Part shown: positions 1 through 7,712 of the stretch, piece by piece
Position numbering within the stretch: position 1 is the first letter of the stretch
Layout: each line of letters begins with the position of its first letter
Assembly (NCBI GenBank): GCA_001412335.1
Contig: LKUF01000445.1
Location: 1-17,779, forward strand
Direction: 5' to 3'
DNA from: Methanolinea sp. SDB
GTDB taxonomy: Archaea; Halobacteriota; Methanomicrobia; Methanomicrobiales; Methanospirillaceae
Length of the DNA stretch: 17,779 bases
Notes under the pieces: generated by a model
Told to the model about the DNA's origin: nothing
Seen by the model: the letters and a program-made list of their open reading frames with translations, nothing else
The model's database searches: none
Made by a program: the position numbers and the translations under genes

Positions 1-1250
1 ACCCCCCGGGAGAGCGTATACGCATACGAAGTGCCGGACTTGAGATGTACTCCCGAGTAATGGAACTCGTGCCCCCTGAACGATCCAGGGCCGAGCGGGC
101 TCCTTTTGGTGCTCTCGCCCTCCACGTAGCTGACCACTCTCCGTGCAGGCAGGCATGTTGTACCATCGAAGACCCCGCACATCGGGAATGATTCCTCGTG
201 CGTAACATCCTGCCACCCGGGACGAATCACAATCTTATTGGTAAGGTACATGAGTCCGCCGCATTCGGCATATACCGGCTTACCCTGTGCAGACGCAAAA
301 CCGATCGCCTCCCTCATGGCAGCGTTCTCCTGGAGTCCACGCAGGAAGAGTTCAGGGTATCCGCCACCGATGATGTAGCCGTCCGCATCGGGAATGGAAT
401 CATGCACCGGGCTGAAAGTGACACAGTCCGCCCCCATGGTCGGGAGGATATCGAAGAGGTCTGCATAATAGAAATTGAATGCCTCGTCAAGTGCTATCCC
501 GATCTTCACTTCCAGCGGTTTCTCTTTGCAAAAAACCCGTGGGTCCGATTCCGGTGGAGGGATGGTCCGTGCAAGTGAGTTCAGGCGTGCAAGATCCACG
601 TGGTCACCTATCATGGACGTGACAAGATCGATTCTCTCGTGAAACGCCCTGTGTACCGTTCCCTCGAGAAACGGGACCAAGCCCAGGTGGCGCATGGCAA
701 GTTCCATCTCCGGCTGCCTGGGCACCGTGCCGACAACCGGAATTCCGCAGTAGTGCTCGATTGCCGTTGTCGCCTTTGCGATATGCTTCTCTCCTGCGAC
801 ATTATTCAGTATGACGCCCCGGATATCCACCCCTTCATCAAAAGCCTGGAATCCTTTCACGATCGCTGCTGCACTCCGCGTGATGCTCCGGGCACTGACC
901 ACCAGTATGATGGGAAGGCCGAGCAGCTTGGCGATCGATGCCGAACTCCCCTCGTCGCCCAGGGCCTCCCCACCTTCGTAGAGGCCTCGAACCCCCTCAA
1001 CAAGCACGAAATCGGCACCCTGACGTCCATGGTCGAAGATCTCGCGTATCTCGTCACTGCTCTGGACAAAACTGTCCAGGTTCCGGCACGGCCTGCCCGT
1101 GACACCGGTAAGGTACGACGGATCGATATAGTCCATCCCGACCTTGAAGGTCTGGACATTCATCGAACGGGAGAGGATGGCGGCGATGGCGAGCGTGATA
1201 CTCGTCTTCCCGCTCCCCGAACGGTCGCCGGCAATCATCAGGGTTTTCAT
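1..1250 (-). CDS. cfbB: Ni-sirohydrochlorin a,c-diamide synthase CfbB (partial, cut at left edge)
   Basis: Glutamine- and ATP-dependent amidase of the CobB/CbiA family. In F430 synthesis CfbB amidates the a and c acetate side chains of Ni-sirohydrochlorin in the cytoplasm. The frame is open from the ATG at 1250 to the left edge (416 codons, no stop), so roughly the last 30-50 residues are missing. Seen: a P-loop near the N terminus (GDRSGSGKT, residues 8-16), the motif GMDYIDPSY typical of this family, and a class I glutamine amidotransferase domain with the nucleophile Cys330 in AECGGLMYL, followed by GHEFHYS. The start ATG overlaps the cfbD stop (ATGA), indicating translational coupling. 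CobB/CbiA acting on cobyrinate is the alternative; the surrounding cfbA, cfbE and cfbD favour CfbB. Confidence 0.93.
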   Translation of the reverse strand, partial: MKTLMIAGDRSGSGKTSITLAIAAILSRSMNVQTFKVGMDYIDPSYLTGVTGRPCRNLDSFVQSSDEIREIFDHGRQGADFVLVEGVRGLYEGGEALGDEGSSASIAKLLGLPIILVVSARSITRSAAAIVKGFQAFDEGVDIRGVILNNVAGEKHIAKATTAIEHYCGIPVVGTVPRQPEMELAMRHLGLVPFLEGTVHRAFHERIDLVTSMIGDHVDLARLNSLARTIPPPESDPRVFCKEKPLEVKIGIALDEAFNFYYADLFDILPTMGADCVTFSPVHDSIPDADGYIIGGGYPELFLRGLQENAAMREAIGFASAQGKPVYAECGGLMYLTNKIVIRPGWQDVTHEESFPMCGVFDGTTCLPARRVVSYVEGESTKRSPLGPGSFRGHEFHYSGVHLKSGTSYAYTLSRG

Positions 1251-2311
1251 ACCATGCTCCGGAGGATTGCCCCGAACTCGCTCTCCACGATCTCCTTCAC
1301 CCCGAGCGTCTTTGGGTGGAGGTCGACTTCGACCACGACATGGGCATGCCCGAGATCTTTTAAGGGTTCGACCTGTCGCGGACCGTTCGTGACGGAAAAA
1401 CACTCGATTCCCGCTGTAAACTGGGGTGGGATCGCGTGGGGGACTCCTGCAATGAGTGCATAATCGGGAGAAATCTCCTGGAGACGTTTTCCAAGAGCGT
1501 CACCGTTTGCGCCGTATTCATCGAGTGCCCCAAGAAGTTCCGGGGTTATACCCGCCTTCTCAAGGCCTGAAATGATTCGGCGGGCATCTTCACGCACCTT
1601 GGGAAGACCGCGTTTTTCGAGGTTGGCGATGTAGGTGATATTACACCCAGGGCAGGCCTCGTGGAGAGCGATCAGCTCGTCGGCGAACATGTATGCTGTC
1701 TCCTTCTTTGCATTCAGGATTGCAACACCCTTCTTCCCGCTCCGGGCGACGGCTAGGAGCTGCAGAGCGACCTTGTGCTTGAGATCCCCCCGTGAAGGAG
1801 CGATATACGGCTTGCAGGCTGCACCGCGCAGGCGTTCCACTTCGTTCGCCTTCTCGAGCATGTATCTCTGCCGTTCGAGTTCCTCGCTGCTGATCCAGCC
1901 TGCCCTGGCGGCGGGTTCAAGCGTTGCGATAACACCTTCGATATTGTCCGGGTAGCCTGCATGTATCTCGATTGCAATGGCGGGGGTGTTGATCCCGGAA
2001 TTATCGATTGCGGACTGGAGGTCTTCGCCGATGATCATTGAGACGCATGTTCCGACAACAGCTATCCTCCGTGGATTGAAAGTCTCCTCGGCATACCGGA
2101 GGACTGATTCCAGCGGCTGCTGTCCACCGAATATGAATTCATCGTCTGCAAGCGACGTCGTGAGAACGTGAAGCCCGTCCTCTTCGAGGAGGCGTGCATG
2201 TTTGAAGGAACACCCTGACGGCCCGTGCATGATTGCGACGTCAACCTCGAGATCCCTGGCGGTATAGAGCGCCGCAACGATGGAACTTGGTCGTGGCTGC
2301 ATGTATTTCAT
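1247..2311 (-). CDS. cfbD: Ni-sirohydrochlorin a,c-diamide reductive cyclase subunit CfbD (NifD-like)
   Basis: Catalytic component of the nitrogenase-like cyclase that, with the NifH-like CfbC, carries out a six-electron reduction and lactam ring closure giving 15,17(3)-seco-F430-17(3)-acid. The protein has 354 residues, normal for CfbD and shorter than NifD. Seen: RPSSIVAALYTARDL at the N terminus, Cys34 in HGPSGC, TTSLADDEFIFGG (the NifD-type FGG region), and Cys89 in VGTCVSMIIGEDL. The first NifD cluster cysteine has no counterpart at the N terminus, in line with CfbD using fewer cysteines per subunit. I chose the ATG at 2311 because GGAG lies 8 bases upstream (complement of 2320-2323); a frame extension to 2338 would overlap cfbE and lacks support. 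The gene begins 4 bases after the cfbE stop and overlaps cfbB. Confidence 0.93.
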   Translation of the reverse strand: MKYMQPRPSSIVAALYTARDLEVDVAIMHGPSGCSFKHARLLEEDGLHVLTTSLADDEFIFGGQQPLESVLRYAEETFNPRRIAVVGTCVSMIIGEDLQSAIDNSGINTPAIAIEIHAGYPDNIEGVIATLEPAARAGWISSEELERQRYMLEKANEVERLRGAACKPYIAPSRGDLKHKVALQLLAVARSGKKGVAILNAKKETAYMFADELIALHEACPGCNITYIANLEKRGLPKVREDARRIISGLEKAGITPELLGALDEYGANGDALGKRLQEISPDYALIAGVPHAIPPQFTAGIECFSVTNGPRQVEPLKDLGHAHVVVEVDLHPKTLGVKEIVESEFGAILRSMV

Positions 2312-2315
2312 GATT

Positions 2316-3539
2316 CTATCTCCATGTCTTGACGGCAAGGATGACCCCTCCGCCCTCAGTCAGTCTCATGGCGAGTTCACTTCCCTCCCCGAGTGTGTGG
2401 CAGTAATGTACCGGGGTTGGTTTTCCCGGTCCGCTCTTTGCTCGATTTCGGGTCATATGCTGTGTTGAAAGGTAATCCCCGACCAGGATAAGGATATCAG
2501 GCTGCACCAGGGATACTGTCTCAAAGACCTCTCCTGCAGAAAAGCCCTCGCATACCGAGTCTTCCTCCTGCCCGATCACCAGGGTGACAGGTGCTTTTCG
2601 GTTGAAGCTTTTGAGGTATTCTGCGGCTGCAGCGGTCGTCTCACGGTTTGTTCCGCTGTTTGAATTGTCTACAACCAGCACTCCGTCGCACTCCTTCACG
2701 GCCATCCTGCCTTCGAGAACCGAAAAATCCGCCAGATCGGATGGATCGATGCCGAGCACCATCGCAGCCGTGGCCGCGAGCATGAGGGGGGTTTTGTAAC
2801 CCGGGAGAAGGAGGAGCGGGTTTTGGAAAGAACCCCTGATCCCTTCAAGCGAGTAATTGCAGGAATCTCCCGTAACCGTCACCGCATCCTCGCATCGTAC
2901 CGATGATCCCGTGACATTGACGCCGGGCGGTGTGACAAGGCTGGGCAAACGCAACCCTGAACGGAGCTTCTCCTGGAGAGCGCTTCGTCTCCCACCGGCA
3001 AACCGGTAGTCCTGCCCTGACGTGAGGACTCCAAGATCCCCTGACCCACAGTAACCAAGCGAAATTTCAGCTATAAGCCATCCATTGCTGCTTCGGGACT
3101 GCATGGCTGCCTCGATCACCGAGGCGGGAGTGATGCTGCCTTTCCAGAGGATCCGTCGATCGGGAAAGGTGACGGTTCCGGTCGACGCGTGGAGGATACC
3201 TGGCCCTCCTATCACGTGCGCGAGTGCATTCGCGGTGGTGGTCTTTCCCCTCGCCCCGGTGATCTCGATCATCGGTGACGGCACGTCACTGCCGAGGATC
3301 CAGCGGACCGCATCGTGATGGGTGATACAGGGTATCCGCATGGACCCGAGAAGGAAATACGAAGGATCGAGGTGGACGGGGACGATCATCAGGTCGTAGG
3401 ACCGCATCGACGCAGTTTCTGGATCGATGCCGTCCCGCCCCCGGTACACATCCACACTATCGACGAAGTGGCCTTTTCTCTCCAGGTGCCGCGCGATTTC
3501 TCGACCGCCGTGGATCGTGTCCAGCACCAGGATCTTCAT
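2316..3539 (-). CDS. cfbE: Coenzyme F430 synthetase CfbE (MurF-like ligase)
   Basis: ATP-dependent Mur-ligase-like enzyme. In F430 synthesis CfbE activates the acetate or propionate side chain of seco-F430 and closes the carbocyclic F ring to give F430. The protein has 407 residues. Seen: an N-terminal domain of about 90 residues, then the ATP-binding loop TGARGKTTT (residues 94-102), a central Mur-ligase region and a C-terminal region containing VVDNSNSGTNRETTAAA, which resembles the Mur-ligase C-terminal domain motif DNSNSG. It lies 6 bases after cfbA and 4 bases before cfbD in the same orientation, so cotranscription is likely. A general Mur ligase role is unlikely, because the gene sits inside an F430 cluster and methanogens of this order have no murein. 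Confidence 0.92.
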   Translation of the reverse strand: MKILVLDTIHGGREIARHLERKGHFVDSVDVYRGRDGIDPETASMRSYDLMIVPVHLDPSYFLLGSMRIPCITHHDAVRWILGSDVPSPMIEITGARGKTTTANALAHVIGGPGILHASTGTVTFPDRRILWKGSITPASVIEAAMQSRSSNGWLIAEISLGYCGSGDLGVLTSGQDYRFAGGRRSALQEKLRSGLRLPSLVTPPGVNVTGSSVRCEDAVTVTGDSCNYSLEGIRGSFQNPLLLLPGYKTPLMLAATAAMVLGIDPSDLADFSVLEGRMAVKECDGVLVVDNSNSGTNRETTAAAAEYLKSFNRKAPVTLVIGQEEDSVCEGFSAGEVFETVSLVQPDILILVGDYLSTQHMTRNRAKSGPGKPTPVHYCHTLGEGSELAMRLTEGGGVILAVKTWR

Positions 3540-3545
3540 GCAGTG

Positions 3546-3947
3546 TCAGAGATCCGAAAGCACTTTTTCGGCATTCTTGACCATGAGATTGGCCAGGAGC
3601 GGATCGCTCCCGATCGGGTCGGCATAGAGCAGCGGAATGGTCTTTCCGTTCAGGAGGAAATCTCCCCGGTTCGTCCCCTCGGCAAGACCGATAATTGCAG
3701 GGATGTCCTTTAAGATGTGGACCCCTTTGGCCAGGAAAAGCGGGACGACGACAAGCGCATCGATCTTCTCTGTGCGGAACTCGTCCATGCACTCTTCAAT
3801 GCTTGGACTGTTCATGTTCATGAAACCGCATTTAACGATGTATTCAGGGTAATTCCTGGATATAAGTTGACCTGTGGATTCCACGAGTTCTTTGTTGTAG
3901 GGAAGTTTGCTTCCATGCCCGACGAGTAATAATCCCTTCTTTACCAT
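3546..3947 (-). CDS. cfbA: Sirohydrochlorin nickelochelatase CfbA
   Basis: Small class II chelatase (CbiX-short family) that inserts Ni2+ (or Co2+ for cobalamin) into sirohydrochlorin, the first committed step to F430. The protein has 133 residues, the usual length of the homodimeric archaeal form. Seen: His11 in LLLVGHGSKLPYN and His77 in AKGVHILKDIP, the two conserved metal-binding histidines. The ATG at 3947 is chosen because the family begins with a few residues ahead of the VGHGS strand; the frame could extend to 3998, but the extra 17 residues do not resemble the family. No Shine-Dalgarno precedes 3947; a 10-bp palindrome lies directly upstream instead. First gene of the minus-strand cfbA-E-D-B operon. 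Confidence 0.94.
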   Translation of the reverse strand: MVKKGLLLVGHGSKLPYNKELVESTGQLISRNYPEYIVKCGFMNMNSPSIEECMDEFRTEKIDALVVVPLFLAKGVHILKDIPAIIGLAEGTNRGDFLLNGKTIPLLYADPIGSDPLLANLMVKNAEKVLSDL

Positions 3948-3957
3948 ATTGTACAAT
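3948..3957. promoter_or_regulatory. Palindrome ATTGTACAAT abutting the cfbA start codon
   Basis: A perfect 10-bp palindrome occupies positions -1 to -10 relative to the cfbA ATG, where a ribosome binding site would be expected. It could be a repressor operator, or chance. On the minus strand a TATA-like CTTAAATT lies at about 4024-4017, which would place the transcription start near 3994 and put the palindrome in the leader. Function is unproven. Confidence 0.3.
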
Positions 3958-4058
3958 GTAGCACGGATACTGTTAAAATGATTACCAATTTCGTCCATGC
4001 CAGGAAAAGAGACACGAATTTAAGCCGGGCAGGTGTAAGTGGGGATTGTGTGAATGAT

Positions 4059-4138
4059 GCATATATGTTACTCTTGAAAAAACCTAACAGACAGTGCGGA
4101 TGGTAGCCGGGACAGTGCCGCCCCGGGTTATTTTTTAT
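4059..4138 (+). other. Intergenic TATA-like box, hairpin and T tract; possible small transcript
   Basis: The 268-base gap between the divergent cfbA and marker 9 genes holds, on the plus strand, a TATA-like GCATATATG (4059-4067), two near-identical copies of GACAGTGCSG (4090-4099 and 4111-4120), a short hairpin CCGGG/CCCGG (4107-4111 with 4122-4126) and a T-rich tract TTATTTTTTATT (4128-4139). This order, promoter then stem then T run, would fit a short noncoding RNA of about 50 bases or a terminator-like element. No open reading frame of note lies here. Confidence 0.25.
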
Positions 4139-4167
4139 TCCAACTTTTTATTACAGATTAAATTGAT

Positions 4168-4177
4168 ACTTATAAGA
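4168..4177 (+). promoter_or_regulatory. Probable TATA box for the marker 9 operon
   Basis: The sequence ACTTATAAGA lies about 43 bases upstream of the ATG at 4216, in an AT-rich region. A start of transcription about 25 bases downstream, near 4199, would give a leader of roughly 15 bases, consistent with the absence of a clear Shine-Dalgarno before the gene. Confidence 0.5.
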
Positions 4178-4215
4178 ACCTCTATATCCAGGGAAAAAAT
4201 TTTTGCGTGTGAACC

Positions 4216-5358
4216 ATGGAATCAATGCAATATTTCGAACGTTTCGGGATTTTACTCAATAACAAGGTTGTGAAGACCCCGCTGGCAATAGCTTCGATGT
4301 CGGGATCGGTAGATACGGAATACGTGCTGGAGCGGGCAGAACACGTGGGGGTCGGGTTCATCGGAGGGTATTCAATCGATGAAAAAACCCTGGAAGCCAG
4401 CCGGAAAATGGTACAGTCAGGAAGGAAGGAGTTTATTTTTGACGACCCGGCAAAAGAACTCGAAAAACAGGTCTCGCTCATGGAGAAGAGCGGGGTTGTA
4501 TTTGGAATCAATCTCAGGGGCAGCGGACCAGGGTCTTTCTCGGAACTGGCCGATCAGTTCGGAGACGCGGTGATCTACGAGATTGATGCGCATTGCAGGC
4601 AGGAGGCCATGATCAATGCAGGAAGCGGAGAATACCTCCTGCACCACCCGGGGCGCCTCGAGGAGATCATAAAGGCACTCAAGGCATCTGACGTAACGGT
4701 CTCGGTTAAGATACGCGCAGGTGTCAGTGCCGATGACCGTCTCTTGGCTCAAAAGATATGGCATGCCGGTGGTGACATCATCCACGCAGACCTGATGGAC
4801 TTTGGCCATTCCAAGATCAGGCAGATCCGGAACAGCTGTCCTCTCTTTCTGATTGCGAACAACTCCATCAACAATTTTGACAGGATGAAGGACATGCTCT
4901 CGCACGGGGCAGACATGGTCTCTCTTGCGCGACATTCTGATACACGGACGCTGGCCGGACTCGACGCGGCCATCAGCAGGTTTGCAGACGAGCATGGATG
5001 GTACAATTCCCCAAAACAGCTCTGCAGAGGTGGAGATATTCGCGCACTCGCCTTCTGCTGCATGCCGGTAAAGAACTGCCCGCTCATTCCGACACTTGAG
5101 AGGATTGGCATATCCCGCGAGGAGTACCTGAAGATGAAGCAGGACGGAGTCATGAAGACGCCTCTCGAGGAAGGCAGGCAGACCTGTTTTGGAAGTCTTG
5201 CCTGGTGCTGCAAGGACTCTTCACCCTGCATGTTTCGGGATATGACACTGCGGGAGATCGGCCTTTCCACCCGTGACTACATGCGGCATAAACATAATCT
5301 CTCAGAACTGATAATGAAAAAGATATTTGATGAATCCGGGCGAGCTGAATCGGGCTGA
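4216..5358 (+). CDS. Methanogenesis marker protein 9 with DUS-like flavin barrel
   Basis: Function unknown; the C-terminal domain is known as a marker found in methanogens. The 380-residue protein has two parts. Residues about 20-255 look like a tRNA-dihydrouridine-synthase-type TIM barrel: EIDAHCRQ (Cys127, at the place of the DUS catalytic Cys), GSGEYLL, then VSVKIRAG (163-169) and the FMN-phosphate region GADMVSLAR (231-239). Residues about 265-350 form the marker 9 domain, with two [aromatic]CC motifs, FCC (281-282) and WCC (331-332), plus Cys270, Cys288, Cys324 and Cys338, suggesting a metal or cluster site. First gene of a three-gene operon; its 3' end overlaps the next gene by 29 bases. 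A true tRNA DUS role is possible but the added Cys domain argues for something else. Confidence 0.87.
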   Translation: MESMQYFERFGILLNNKVVKTPLAIASMSGSVDTEYVLERAEHVGVGFIGGYSIDEKTLEASRKMVQSGRKEFIFDDPAKELEKQVSLMEKSGVVFGINLRGSGPGSFSELADQFGDAVIYEIDAHCRQEAMINAGSGEYLLHHPGRLEEIIKALKASDVTVSVKIRAGVSADDRLLAQKIWHAGGDIIHADLMDFGHSKIRQIRNSCPLFLIANNSINNFDRMKDMLSHGADMVSLARHSDTRTLAGLDAAISRFADEHGWYNSPKQLCRGGDIRALAFCCMPVKNCPLIPTLERIGISREEYLKMKQDGVMKTPLEEGRQTCFGSLAWCCKDSSPCMFRDMTLREIGLSTRDYMRHKHNLSELIMKKIFDESGRAESG

Positions 5359-6151
5359 ACTGGCACAGCTGGCAATGATGCTGGAGGTCAGCGCATATCC
5401 AAAACCAGGCAACGTCGACCGTTGTCATGATTATCCTGATACCCGCCTTGAACACTTCCTGGCATCTATCATCTTCTCACGACCGGCACTCCAGAGGGCA
5501 GGGGAGGCTGCATCGGGAGTAGGAGGGATCATATATGAGGCAGTCGATCTCTCCAGTGTCCATTCGGGGGGAAACACGCATTTTGGGGCGTTTATTCTCC
5601 TGGTTCCATTAATTATGGGTGGAGGAATCGCCGGCGCCACGCGGGTGGTGCACGAGACTACGGTTGATGACGCAGTGGATTTTTACCGGGCATTCGGAAA
5701 GACGAAAGTCCGGGTCCTCTCAAGAGACGAGCTCGACGTGAATGATCCGGAGGTGTACGGGGAGCTGAGGCACCGGGGGATGACCCTCTATGACGTGATG
5801 CTCCACTCTGCCTCAAACGACATGGTCGCCAGGGAATGGGTGAACGGTTTTGCACTCACCCGACGGACCGCCGACCGGTTATGGGAAGAAGGATGCGGTC
5901 GTGATTCCATCGTAAAAACATTTTTATGGCTTCTGTCGGTCGAACCCGATACATTCGTCATCAAGAAACATGGACAGGATGCGGCCTGGGAAGTAATGAC
6001 AAAAGCAATGGAAGTCCGCGAAGGACTCCGGGACCTTGAGACATTCGATGCCGATTGCATCAGGAAGAGAATAAACCCGGGCTCCCTCGCAGATATCATC
6101 ATCGCTTCCATCTATGTTGCACTGTGTGAAGGCTGGCAATGGGACTGTTAA
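5330..6151 (+). CDS. CitG-like (triphosphoribosyl-dephospho-CoA synthase family) protein
   Basis: Belongs to the CitG/MdcB family, whose bacterial members transfer a triphosphoribosyl group from ATP to dephospho-CoA. The archaeal members have no citrate lyase partner and their substrate is unknown. The protein has 273 residues, close to the family norm. Seen: YPKPGNVDR (residues 23-31) and HSGGNTHFGAFIL (78-90), the two conserved nucleotide-handling motifs of the family. The start is the ATG at 5330 inside the end of the marker 9 gene (a TTG at 5327 is the alternative). It overlaps the downstream DUF447 gene by 13 bases. I recall CitG-like and DUF447 genes together in tetrahydromethanopterin/methanofuran clusters of methylotrophic bacteria, so a C1-cofactor role is inferred. 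Confidence 0.85.
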   Translation: MNPGELNRAELAQLAMMLEVSAYPKPGNVDRCHDYPDTRLEHFLASIIFSRPALQRAGEAASGVGGIIYEAVDLSSVHSGGNTHFGAFILLVPLIMGGGIAGATRVVHETTVDDAVDFYRAFGKTKVRVLSRDELDVNDPEVYGELRHRGMTLYDVMLHSASNDMVAREWVNGFALTRRTADRLWEEGCGRDSIVKTFLWLLSVEPDTFVIKKHGQDAAWEVMTKAMEVREGLRDLETFDADCIRKRINPGSLADIIIASIYVALCEGWQWDC

Positions 6152-6711
6152 GAGAGGGAATCAACGAGGTCATCGGGACGACGACGGTGAATGCAGCACC
6201 GATGGGAGTGATACACCGGAACGGACGATACAGCCTGGTTGCATTTCTCGGGAGCCATACCGCGGAAAATATCGAAAAACAGGGTTACATGGTCGCAAAT
6301 ATCCTGCACGACCCGGTAATCTATGTCACCACGGCGTTTGAAGACCTGCCGACGGAGGCTTTCGTGGCCGAAACCGTAGACGGCCTGACCGTTCACCGCC
6401 TTGACTCTGCAGAAGCATGGGTGGCAATGAGAACGGTCATCGAGAGAGAGACGGCCGAAGCCCTGATAGTCGGGCTGGAACCGGTGCACGAGGAGATTGT
6501 CCGCCACGTGGTTCATCCGGTAAACAGGGGATTCAACAGTATAATCGAGGCCACTGTCCATGCGACGCGGTTTGTCCGCACGGGGGATCCTGCCCTCCGC
6601 GATCTCATAGGCCACCACCTCGCACTGGCAAAAAAATGCGGCGGAAAACGGGAATACGAGGCAATAAAAATCCTTTCTGACTATATCGAGATCTATTCAG
6701 CTTCGGATTAG
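6139..6711 (+). CDS. DUF447 family protein (FMN-binding split-barrel type)
   Basis: Archaeal and methylotroph family of unknown reaction; a structure in the family shows a flavin-reductase-like split barrel. The 190-residue protein starts with REGINEVIGTTTVNAAPMG, typical of the family, followed by FLGSHTAENI (residues 36-45) and DPVIYV, the usual conserved blocks of the barrel half; residues about 115-190 form the helical C-terminal part with HPVNRGFNSIIEATVHATR. The ATG at 6139 overlaps the end of the CitG-like gene, so the two are probably translated together. It ends 5 bases before the convergent hypE stop. A link to C1-carrier cofactor synthesis is inferred from gene context only. Confidence 0.85.
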   Translation: MGLLREGINEVIGTTTVNAAPMGVIHRNGRYSLVAFLGSHTAENIEKQGYMVANILHDPVIYVTTAFEDLPTEAFVAETVDGLTVHRLDSAEAWVAMRTVIERETAEALIVGLEPVHEEIVRHVVHPVNRGFNSIIEATVHATRFVRTGDPALRDLIGHHLALAKKCGGKREYEAIKILSDYIEIYSASD

Positions 6712-6716
6712 ATCAC

Positions 6717-7712
6717 CTAGCATACCCTCGGGACGGGATCGCCAACCGGTGGCTCAATGAATCGCTCGCCTCCGATCCCGGTCTCCATGATGACGTTCGC
6801 ACCCTTCGTGACCGTTCCGACGATGGCTGCGTCGCGTCCATACGTGTGGGAACGGATTGCCGCTAGTATGTCCTCCGCATCCTCCGGGCGGACACCCATG
6901 ATCACTTTTCCCTCGTTTGCGACCTGGAGGGGATCGATACCGAGCATTTCTGAAGCGCTCTTCACGCTCTTTCGTATCGGGAGGTCTTCTTCCCGTATCC
7001 GTATTGATACTCCGCTCTTTTCTGCCATCTCGTTTATTGCGTTTGCAAATCCGCCCCGTGTCGGATCTTTCATCGCATGGATCTCACCTGCGGCAAGAGC
7101 CTTCTCGACAAGTCCCCACAGCGGAGCCACGTCAGATACGATCTGTTGCCCGAGGGAGAAGCCCGACCTCTCGGCCATTATGGCGATCCCATGATCCCCA
7201 AGCGTACCGCTCACGATTATCGTGTCGCCGGGACGGAGAGCGTTGTCCCGTATCACCTTCTCCGCCACCCCGATCCCGGCCGTATTGATCACGATTCCAT
7301 CCAGTGCCCCGTGTTCGAGGACCTTGGTATCGCCCGTGACCAGGCTGGCACCGCATTCGCCGAGGGCATGGTCCATTGACGAGACGATTCGTTCCAGGTC
7401 TTCCACCAGGAACCCCTCTTCGATAATCATCCCGCAGGAGAGTGCAATTGGTCGTCCTCCCATCATGGCAAGGTCATTTACGGTCCCGCAGACCGATATC
7501 CGGCCTATATCGCCACCCGGGAAAAAGATCGGGCGGACCACGTGGGAATCTGTCGTGAATACGATATTAACACCTGCTATCGGGATTGTTGCACCATCGT
7601 CCAGTGCTTCCAGGCCGATTCCACCGGCATTGTTATGTTCCAGCCGCGTGATGATGCGGAGGAGTTCTCCCATGACTTCTCCTCCGGCTCCATGCATCAG
7701 GTTTACCTTCAT
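6717..7712 (-). CDS. hypE: Hydrogenase maturation factor HypE
   Basis: HypE dehydrates the thiocarboxamide placed on its C-terminal cysteine by HypF to thiocyanate, supplying the CN ligands for the [NiFe]-hydrogenase active site. The protein has 331 residues. Seen: MHGAGGEVM at the N terminus, the PurM-like fold motifs FTTDSHVVRPIFFPGGDIG and GTVNDLAMMGG, VTGDTKV, KDPTRGG, and the essential terminal motif PRVC with Cys as the last residue. The ATG at 7712 shares one base with the hypA stop (TGATG), so the pair is coupled; an upstream extension of the frame would run into hypA and is rejected. Methanogens need it for F420-reducing, heterodisulfide-linked and energy-converting hydrogenases. Confidence 0.97.
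   Translation of the reverse strand: MKVNLMHGAGGEVMGELLRIITRLEHNNAGGIGLEALDDGATIPIAGVNIVFTTDSHVVRPIFFPGGDIGRISVCGTVNDLAMMGGRPIALSCGMIIEEGFLVEDLERIVSSMDHALGECGASLVTGDTKVLEHGALDGIVINTAGIGVAEKVIRDNALRPGDTIIVSGTLGDHGIAIMAERSGFSLGQQIVSDVAPLWGLVEKALAAGEIHAMKDPTRGGFANAINEMAEKSGVSIRIREEDLPIRKSVKSASEMLGIDPLQVANEGKVIMGVRPEDAEDILAAIRSHTYGRDAAIVGTVTKGANVIMETGIGGERFIEPPVGDPVPRVC

Noticed and set aside
600..1463. Long open frame on the plus strand across cfbB and cfbD
   Set aside because: It lies opposite two well-supported genes, shows no recognisable motif and has an unnatural composition; a product of high-GC codon bias on the other strand.
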